Source of the DNA: JAPUIN01 sp041580375 | GTDB lineage: Bacteria > Acidobacteriota > Polarisedimenticolia > Gp22-AA2 | DNA length: 20,553 bases | Direction: 5' to 3' | Assembly: GCA_041580375.1 (NCBI GenBank) | Contig: JBFGDZ010000046.1 | Location: forward strand, 1-20,553 | Shown here: in pieces, positions 14,802 to 20,553 of the stretch | Layout of the letters: every line of letters begins with the position of its first letter | Position numbering within the stretch: the first letter of the stretch is position 1 | Translations under genes and position numbers: made by a program | The notes under the pieces: generated by a model | Databases searched by the model: none | Seen by the model: only the letters and a program-made list of their open reading frames with translations | Told to the model about the DNA's origin: nothing

Positions 14802-15889
14802 GGCGACGCCTCCAGCACCTCGTCCAGCGTGCGGACCAGCGCTCGCATGCCGTCGGCCGTGTGGTCGCCCATGTGGCCTATCCGGAACGTCTTCTGCTTG
14901 AGCTCGCCGTATCCGTTGGATATGGCGATCATCCTGCGTGCCAGCGACGAGATGAACCCGGCCACATCGAGACCGCGATCGTTTCTCACGCAGGTGACGG
15001 TGTCGGACCGCGCGCCCTCCGCGGCGAAGAGCGAAAATCGCCGTTGCGCCCATCCCCGCACGATCTCCGCCATCTCGCGGTGCCGCGCGTAACGCGCCTC
15101 GAGCCCTTCCGCCTCGATGCGCTTCAACTGCGCGAGCAGCGCGTACATGTGGCTGATCGACGGCGTCGCCATCGGCATCCTTCGATCGAAGTATCCCTTC
15201 AGCCGGACGAAGTCGAAGTAGTACCCCTTCCCCCGGCGCTCCCGCGATCGCTCCATCGCCCTGGACGAGACGGCGCAGAGCGAGAACCCCGGCGGCAGCG
15301 CGAGGCATTTCTGTACGGAGGCCAGGCAGACGTCGATCCCGTTGCGATCGACTTCCACCGGAATCCCCCCGAGCGAGGAGACCGCATCGAGAAGGAGAAC
15401 CACGTTCCCGCGCCGCCGCACCACGTCCGCGATCTCCGGCAGCGGATTCACGACGCCTGTCGAGGTCTCGTTGTGCACCAGAGCGAGGGCGTCGTACCGT
15501 CCGCCGGCGAGCGCGGCGTCGACCGCCTCCGGCTCGACCGGCCGGCCGGGCTCGAACGGCAGCGCGTCGGCCTCGACGCCGCACGCGACCGCGACCTCGT
15601 GGAAGCGCCCGGAGAAGGCGCCGTTGACGGGCACCAGCACGCGGCGCGCGACGCAGTTGCGTATCGCCCCCTCCCACAGGCCCGTCGCCGAGCAGGAGGT
15701 GAGGAAGACTTCGTGATCGGCCGCCCCGAACAGGGTCCGGGCGCGGGGCACGATCGCTCCGATGAGATCCTGCATCTCCGCCCCGCGGTGCCCGATCACG
15801 GGGCGGGCCATCTCGACCAGGATCTCGGGAGACACTTCCGTCGGTCCCGGCGAGTAGAGCACCTTGTGTCGCTTGCCGGTGGACGCCAT
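14798..15889 (-). CDS. Class V aminotransferase, probable phosphoserine aminotransferase of the AGXT type
   Basis: This 363-residue fold-type I PLP enzyme belongs to the alanine-glyoxylate / serine-pyruvate aminotransferase family. Visible are SPGPTEVSPEIL at the N-terminus, RPVIGHRGAEM, ALVHNETSTGVVNPL, LLDAVSSLGGIPVEVD (the PLP aspartate), and DVCLASVQKCLALPPG with the Schiff-base lysine (Lys194). It is not a classical SerC sequence. Its position, coupled directly to serA, argues that it transaminates 3-phosphohydroxypyruvate to phosphoserine, but glyoxylate or pyruvate chemistry cannot be excluded. The ATG at 15889 has AGGAG ten bases upstream. A GTG at 15907 would add six residues without a ribosome-binding site. 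The rseP stop lies 22 bases upstream. Confidence 0.88.
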   Translation of the reverse strand: MASTGKRHKVLYSPGPTEVSPEILVEMARPVIGHRGAEMQDLIGAIVPRARTLFGAADHEVFLTSCSATGLWEGAIRNCVARRVLVPVNGAFSGRFHEVAVACGVEADALPFEPGRPVEPEAVDAALAGGRYDALALVHNETSTGVVNPLPEIADVVRRRGNVVLLLDAVSSLGGIPVEVDRNGIDVCLASVQKCLALPPGFSLCAVSSRAMERSRERRGKGYYFDFVRLKGYFDRRMPMATPSISHMYALLAQLKRIEAEGLEARYARHREMAEIVRGWAQRRFSLFAAEGARSDTVTCVRNDRGLDVAGFISSLARRMIAISNGYGELKQKTFRIGHMGDHTADGMRALVRTLDEVLEASP

Positions 15890-15911
15890 GACGCGCGCGC
15901 TCCTCACACGA

Positions 15912-17228
15912 TCAGCGGAAGAAGTTCTTGCTGATGTCGAAGTAGATGATCGTGCCCATGAAGAGCAGCAGAAGCAGGAAGCCCGCCTGCATCACGCGCT
16001 CCTTCAGCTGCATCGGCAGATCGCGCCGGATGAGGCCCTCGATCGTGATGGTGAAGAGGTGCCCTCCGTCCAGCGGGGGGATCGGCAGCAGATTGATGAT
16101 GCCGAGCTGAAGGCTCACGAACGCGATCAGCTGCAGAAGCGGCACGATCCCCTCCTGAGCGGCCGCGCCCGAGATCAGGATGATGTCGATGGGACCCGAG
16201 AACGTCCTGATGGAGAGCTGCAGGGTGAGAAGCCTTCGGAACACGTCGAACACCAGGAACATGTCCTCCAGGTTCTTGCGGACGCTCCTGCGGATCGATT
16301 CGGCGAACGGGTAGGTGCGGACGATCGTCGGGTAGGTCGGCGCGACGCCGATCTTCCCGACCCCGCCCTCGTCGCGGGGGACGATGGTGCGGGTGAAACT
16401 CTCCCCCTTCCGCTCGACGGTGACCTCCACGGGACGGCCCGGCGCCGCCTGGATGGTCTGGAGGAGGAGCGGGATGTTCGTCATCTCGACGCCGTCGATG
16501 GCCGCGATGCGGTCGCCCGTCTCGAGACCCGCCTCCTCGGCCGGCCACCCCGGCTGCAATCCGCCGACCATGACGCCGGTGTTGGGGAAGACCCTGCGGA
16601 CACCGACCTCGTTGCGGCCGGCCTCGATTTCGAGTTCGGTCGTGATGCGCCGACCGTCCCGCTCCAGCACGACCTCCTTCGTCTGCCTGGGGTTGAGCAG
16701 GATCAGGAGATCGAGATCCTTCCAGGTCGTGACCGGGTCTCCGCCGAACGTCAGCACGCGATCGCCGGGACGGATGTCGGCGCTTCCGGCGGGCGAGGTC
16801 TCGTCGATCACTCCGACGACGGGAGGATCGTAGAGATACGCATACTCGCGCACTCCGCTCATGAAGACGACCGTGGTGAGGACCAGCGCCGTGATCAGAT
16901 TGAACACGGCTCCCATGACGAAGACGAGAAACCTCTGCCAGCGGGGCCGGGATAGCATGTTGCCCGGATCGGAGATGGCGCCCCCCTCCTCGGCCGTCTC
17001 ACCCTTCAGCTTGACGTACCCTCCCAGGGGAATCCACGCGATGCGATACTCGGTTCCGCCGCGCCGGAAGCCCGCGATGCGGCGCCCGAAACCGATCGAG
17101 AACACCTCGACGGTGATCCCGAACGCCTTCGCGCAGAGATAGTGGCCGAACTCGTGAAACAGCACCACGGTGCCCAGGACGAGGACGAAGGGCAATGCGT
17201 AATCCCAGATCCAGCTCATCCAGCTCAC
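15912..17228 (-). CDS. rseP: RseP-type site-2 zinc metalloprotease
   Basis: This intramembrane protease (438 residues) cleaves membrane-anchored anti-sigma factors and signal-peptide remnants. The first membrane helix carries the zinc motif HEFGH (25-29). A second helix follows at about 100-122, with two PDZ domains at about 135-200 and 216-285 (SPAGSADIRPGDRVL and WPAEEAGLETGDRIAAIDG). The third zinc-ligand motif is NLLPIPPLDGGH (379-390, Asp387), followed by a last helix near 415-430. The GTG start at 17228 overlaps the dxr stop as GTGA; an ATG three codons in is possible. The order uppS-cdsA-dxr-rseP is widely conserved in bacteria. Which anti-sigma factor it cuts cannot be told from this window. 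Confidence 0.95.
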   Translation of the reverse strand: MSWMSWIWDYALPFVLVLGTVVLFHEFGHYLCAKAFGITVEVFSIGFGRRIAGFRRGGTEYRIAWIPLGGYVKLKGETAEEGGAISDPGNMLSRPRWQRFLVFVMGAVFNLITALVLTTVVFMSGVREYAYLYDPPVVGVIDETSPAGSADIRPGDRVLTFGGDPVTTWKDLDLLILLNPRQTKEVVLERDGRRITTELEIEAGRNEVGVRRVFPNTGVMVGGLQPGWPAEEAGLETGDRIAAIDGVEMTNIPLLLQTIQAAPGRPVEVTVERKGESFTRTIVPRDEGGVGKIGVAPTYPTIVRTYPFAESIRRSVRKNLEDMFLVFDVFRRLLTLQLSIRTFSGPIDIILISGAAAQEGIVPLLQLIAFVSLQLGIINLLPIPPLDGGHLFTITIEGLIRRDLPMQLKERVMQAGFLLLLLFMGTIIYFDISKNFFR

Positions 17229-18391
17229 AAGCGCCCCGCTTTCACGACGATGCGCTCCGCGTCGGCACGGGCGGAGCGATCCGCCTCCAGAACTTCATCC
17301 ATGGACTCGATCGGGCCGGGGACGTGCCGTTCCAGCACCTCCCGCACGACGACGGGAATGCTCAGGAAATCGAGACCGCCGTCCAGGAACGTCTCCACCG
17401 CCACCTCGTTGGCGGCGTTCAGCACCGCCGGGGACGTGCCTCCGGCCTGGAGAGCCTGATAGGCGAGGTCCAGGCTCGGATAGCGCGCCCGGTCGACGGG
17501 ATAGAACTCCAGACTCTTCGGCTGGCTCAGATCCGGCGCGCCGACGGGCCCGGCGAACCGCTCCGGATATCCCAGAGCGTATTGGATCGGCCCCCGCATA
17601 TCGGGCACGCCCATCTGACAGATCACCGATCCGTCCACCATTTCCACCATCGAATGCACGCTGCTTTGCGGATGCAATATGACGTCAATGCGATCTCCGG
17701 GCAACCCGAACAGCCAGTGCGCCTCGATCACCTCGAGCCCCTTGTTCATCAGGGTGGCGCTGTCGATGCTGATCTTCCGCCCCATGTCCCAGACCGGATG
17801 CCGGAGGGCCTGCTCGGCGGTCACGCCGGCGAGATCCTCGAACGGCGTGGTGCGGAACGGACCGCCCGAGGCCGTCAGGATGAGGCGTCGCACGCTGTCG
17901 ATCGTCTCACCGCGCAGGCACTGGTGCAGCGCCGAATGCTCGCTGTCGACCGGTATCAGACTCCCCCCGCAGCGGGCGGCGGCCTCACGCATCAGCGGCC
18001 CCGCCATGACCAGGCTCTCCTTGTTGGCCAGCGCCACGATCTTGCCGGCCCTGAGAGCTTCGTAGGTCGGCAGCAGGCCCGCCGAGCCGACCACCGCCGC
18101 GAGCACGACGTCGGCCTCCTCGCAGACGGCCACTTCCAGGAGCCCCTCGGGCCCCGTGACCAGCCGGGTTCCGGCCCTCCGCGCCGCCTCCTCCAGCTCT
18201 CCCCGGCCGCCCGGGTCGCCGATCGCCGCCAGCCGGGGGCGGTGCCGCTCGATCTGCTCCGCCAGCTGCCGCGCGTTGCGCCCCGCCGCAAGCGCCACGA
18301 CCTCGAACCGATCCGGAAGCCGATGGATCAGGTCCAGCGCCTGCACGCCGATCGACCCCGTGGACCCGAGGATCGCCACGCCCCTGCTCAT
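17225..18391 (-). CDS. dxr: 1-deoxy-D-xylulose-5-phosphate reductoisomerase
   Basis: This enzyme catalyses the first committed step of the MEP isoprenoid pathway, converting DXP to 2-C-methyl-D-erythritol 4-phosphate with NADPH (388 residues, normal). The N-terminal dinucleotide motif is VAILGSTGSIG. Active-site blocks are ALANKESLVMAG, LIPVDSEHSALHQCL (metal ligands Asp and Glu), SIDSATLMNKGLEVIEAHWL, and VILHPQSSVHSMVEM. Two adjacent ATGs are possible. The first (18394) forms ATGA with the cdsA stop. The second (18391) sits five bases after GAGG and was chosen. The C-terminus overlaps the rseP start as GTGA. The open frame continues upstream only as a shifted reading of cdsA. Confidence 0.96.
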   Translation of the reverse strand: MSRGVAILGSTGSIGVQALDLIHRLPDRFEVVALAAGRNARQLAEQIERHRPRLAAIGDPGGRGELEEAARRAGTRLVTGPEGLLEVAVCEEADVVLAAVVGSAGLLPTYEALRAGKIVALANKESLVMAGPLMREAAARCGGSLIPVDSEHSALHQCLRGETIDSVRRLILTASGGPFRTTPFEDLAGVTAEQALRHPVWDMGRKISIDSATLMNKGLEVIEAHWLFGLPGDRIDVILHPQSSVHSMVEMVDGSVICQMGVPDMRGPIQYALGYPERFAGPVGAPDLSQPKSLEFYPVDRARYPSLDLAYQALQAGGTSPAVLNAANEVAVETFLDGGLDFLSIPVVVREVLERHVPGPIESMDEVLEADRSARADAERIVVKAGRL

Positions 18392-19209
18392 CATGCCCTC
18401 ATCACGAGCATGTAATAGTAGTAAAGGAACGGCGCCGCGTACAGCAGGGAATCGACCCGATCGAGGATCCCCCCGTGACCGGGCACGAGCGCCGCGCTGT
18501 CCTTGACGCCCGCGCCGCGCTTGAGCATCGACTCGACGAGATCTCCGAGGATGCCGATGACGCCCATGCCCAGGCCGAGCGCCACGCAGTCGAGGATGCT
18601 CAGGCGGTGCATGAACCACACCCGCGCCACGAAGGCCGCGGCCAGGGCTCCCAGCACCCCGCCGATCGCCCCCTCCACCGTTTTCTTCGGGCTGACGCTC
18701 GGCGCGAGGGGGCGCCGGCCCAGATACGAGCCGACATACAACGCGACCATGTCGCTCCCCCAGACCGCGAAGAAGAGGAGAAACACGAGATCGCTGCCGA
18801 TCTCCAGGTTCCCTCCGATCGGGGGCGGGACGACCCGCAGCCTCAGCAGATACCCGAACAGCACGCCCGCGAACGACGCGACGAACAGCGTGGCGCCGAT
18901 GTCCCCCAGCGCCGAACGCCAAGCGCCGCCGCGCCGAAGCGACGCGAGAGGAAGCGCGAGGAGCGCGAAGGCCATCGGGTACTCGATCCCGACCCTGGGC
19001 TCGGCGAACGCGGCCAGGAAGAGCAGCATCACGCCCGTTCCGACCAGGCGATGGCAGCGGTGCCCGTGCTCGCGCGCGAGGCGGAAAAGCTCGACGAGGG
19101 CGATGAGCGCGCCCAGCGTCATCAGCGCCTGATAGGGGATCGGGCCGAACTTCTTGACGATCACCCAGAAGACCGGCAGGAAGACGGCAGCCGACAGGAC
19201 CCTCTTCAT
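18391..19209 (-). CDS. cdsA: Phosphatidate cytidylyltransferase
   Basis: This multi-pass inner-membrane enzyme makes CDP-diacylglycerol from phosphatidate and CTP, the branch point of phospholipid synthesis (272 residues). Seven or so hydrophobic helices are visible. The C-terminal half holds SDMVALYVGSYLGRRPL and SPKKTVEG. It then has the CDP-diglyceride synthase signature SMLKRGAGVKDSAALVPGHG followed by GILDRVDSL, which matches the PROSITE-style pattern S-x-x-K-R-x4-K-D-x-x-x-x-x-P-x-H-G-G-x-x-D-R-x-D. The ATG at 19209 has GGAG eight bases upstream and lies 19 bases after the uppS stop. The stop overlaps the dxr start, so the pair is coupled. Confidence 0.96.
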   Translation of the reverse strand: MKRVLSAAVFLPVFWVIVKKFGPIPYQALMTLGALIALVELFRLAREHGHRCHRLVGTGVMLLFLAAFAEPRVGIEYPMAFALLALPLASLRRGGAWRSALGDIGATLFVASFAGVLFGYLLRLRVVPPPIGGNLEIGSDLVFLLFFAVWGSDMVALYVGSYLGRRPLAPSVSPKKTVEGAIGGVLGALAAAFVARVWFMHRLSILDCVALGLGMGVIGILGDLVESMLKRGAGVKDSAALVPGHGGILDRVDSLLYAAPFLYYYYMLVMRA

Positions 19210-19228
19210 GCGGGGCGCTCCACGGCGA

Positions 19229-20056
<828 letters not shown>

Positions 20057-20083
20057 GGAAGGACGTCGTCACCCCACAGCGTC

Positions 20084-20110
20084 CGAAGCCGCATCGTAGC
20101 ACAGGCTTCG
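20084..20110. promoter_or_regulatory. Inverted repeat enclosing the uppS -10 box (operator or terminator candidate)
   Basis: CGAAGCC (20084-20090) and GGCTTCG (20104-20110) are perfect complements separated by 13 bases. The spacer holds exactly the extended -10 TGTGCTACGAT of the minus-strand promoter. It begins 22 bases after the galE stop, so it could also be a galE terminator stem, but no T-run follows. Confidence 0.4.
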
Positions 20111-20122
20111 CGGCGCGAGCAA
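20093..20122 (-). promoter_or_regulatory. Predicted promoter of the uppS-cdsA-dxr-rseP-serA unit
   Basis: The minus strand has TTGCTC (20122-20117), an 18-base spacer and TACGAT (20098-20093), with TGTGC just before the -10. The start site would fall near 20086, giving a leader of about 30 bases to the uppS ATG. The -35 is weak; the extended -10 is the stronger half. Confidence 0.42.
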
Positions 20123-20132
20123 GGACGCGGTC

Positions 20133-20553
20133 TCAGCCCGCGTAGCCGCCCGGGCGGTTGCGGAGGAATCGCCAGGCCGATTCGACCATCGTCTCGATGC
20201 TCGACGAGCGCGGCACCCAGTCCAGATCCCTGCGGGCCCGATCCGCCGAGGCCACGAGCCGGGCGGGGTCCCCGGGGCGGCGCGGCGAGTCGCGCGTCGC
20301 GATCGTCCTCCCCGTCACGCGCTGCGCCGCTTCGATGACCTCGCGCACGGAGGTCCCCGTGCCGTTGCCGAGATTGTAGATCGCCCCGCAGGGGCGCGAT
20401 CGGAGGTGCTCCAGCGCCCGGACGTGTGCGTCGGCGAGATCCTCGACGTGGATGTAATCGCGCATTGGCGTTCCGTCGTCCGTGTCGTAGTCCGTCCCGA
20501 AGACGCTCACCGCCGTCGCATCGAGCGCCGCCCGGAGCACGTTCGGGATCAAA
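20133..20553 (-). CDS. galE: UDP-glucose 4-epimerase, C-terminal part
   Basis: This is the partial 3' end (about 140 residues) of an extended short-chain dehydrogenase/reductase of the GalE group, which interconverts UDP-glucose and UDP-galactose. The visible part starts inside LIPNVLRAALDA. It continues with VFGTDYDTDDGTPMRDYIHV and EDLADAHVRALEHL, the classic GalE stretch for substrate and NAD domain closure. YNLGNGTGTSVREVIEAAQ, RRPGDPARLVASADRARRDL and a short C-terminus follow. The N-terminal NAD-binding GxxGxxG and the Tyr-Lys catalytic pair lie outside the window. The frame is open to the right edge; the TTG at 20552 is not the true start. Its stop lies 76 bases before the uppS start, with a promoter and dyad in between. 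Confidence 0.92.
   Translation of the reverse strand, partial: LIPNVLRAALDATAVSVFGTDYDTDDGTPMRDYIHVEDLADAHVRALEHLRSRPCGAIYNLGNGTGTSVREVIEAAQRVTGRTIATRDSPRRPGDPARLVASADRARRDLDWVPRSSSIETMVESAWRFLRNRPGGYAG

Noticed and set aside
13470..15092. Plus-strand open frame of 540 codons opposite serA and the aminotransferase
   Set aside because: Antisense to conserved enzymes, low-complexity Arg/Asp/His composition, no start context.

Overview
This is a GC-rich bacterial chromosome segment carrying housekeeping genes with almost no space between them. No rRNA, tRNA, IS element, phage gene or CRISPR array is visible. The gene set (undecaprenyl pyrophosphate synthase, RseP-type site-2 protease, pseudopilin, PilB/GspE-like protein, C5-pathway haem synthesis, split glycine dehydrogenase) suggests a Gram-negative-type, deep-branching GC-rich lineage. 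An Acidobacteriota-like or deltaproteobacterial-like organism would fit, but that is inference from gene content and order, not a phylogenetic result.

Layout from left to right. (1) Positions 1-4118, minus strand: glycine cleavage operon gcvT-gcvH-gcvPA-gcvPB; gcvPB runs off the left edge. (2) 4188-6401, plus strand: a divergent gene for a PilB/GspE-family protein with an N-terminal cysteine cluster and an apparently destroyed Walker A motif. (3) 6364-11062, minus strand: a tetrapyrrole operon of a HemX/CcsA-like membrane protein, hemA, hemC and a cobA-hemD fusion. Its 3' end overlaps the 3' end of the PilB-like gene. (4) 11236-11889, plus strand: a HAD phosphatase similar to phosphoglycolate phosphatase. 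(5) 11917-12821, minus strand: a two-gene unit of a ComEA-like helix-hairpin-helix protein and a GspH/FimT pseudopilin. (6) 12822-13223: the only gene-free stretch over 300 bases. It holds a striking 109-base element with three nested perfect stems, plus smaller hairpins. (7) 13224-20056, minus strand: a tightly coupled run uppS-cdsA-dxr-rseP-class V aminotransferase-serA. (8) 20133 to the right edge: the 3' part of galE.

Functionally, serA and the aminotransferase feed serine synthesis, and the glycine cleavage system passes glycine carbon to tetrahydrofolate. The hem operon makes uroporphyrinogen III from glutamyl-tRNA and can divert it to sirohaem or corrinoids. uppS, cdsA and dxr belong to isoprenoid, lipid-carrier and phospholipid synthesis, with rseP as the envelope-stress protease. 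Promoter candidates at four transcription units share an extended -10 of the form TGCTA.

The items most worth a second look are the structured intergenic element at 12869-12977, the pseudo-ATPase with a cysteine-rich head at 4188-6401, and the dyad that encloses the uppS promoter.
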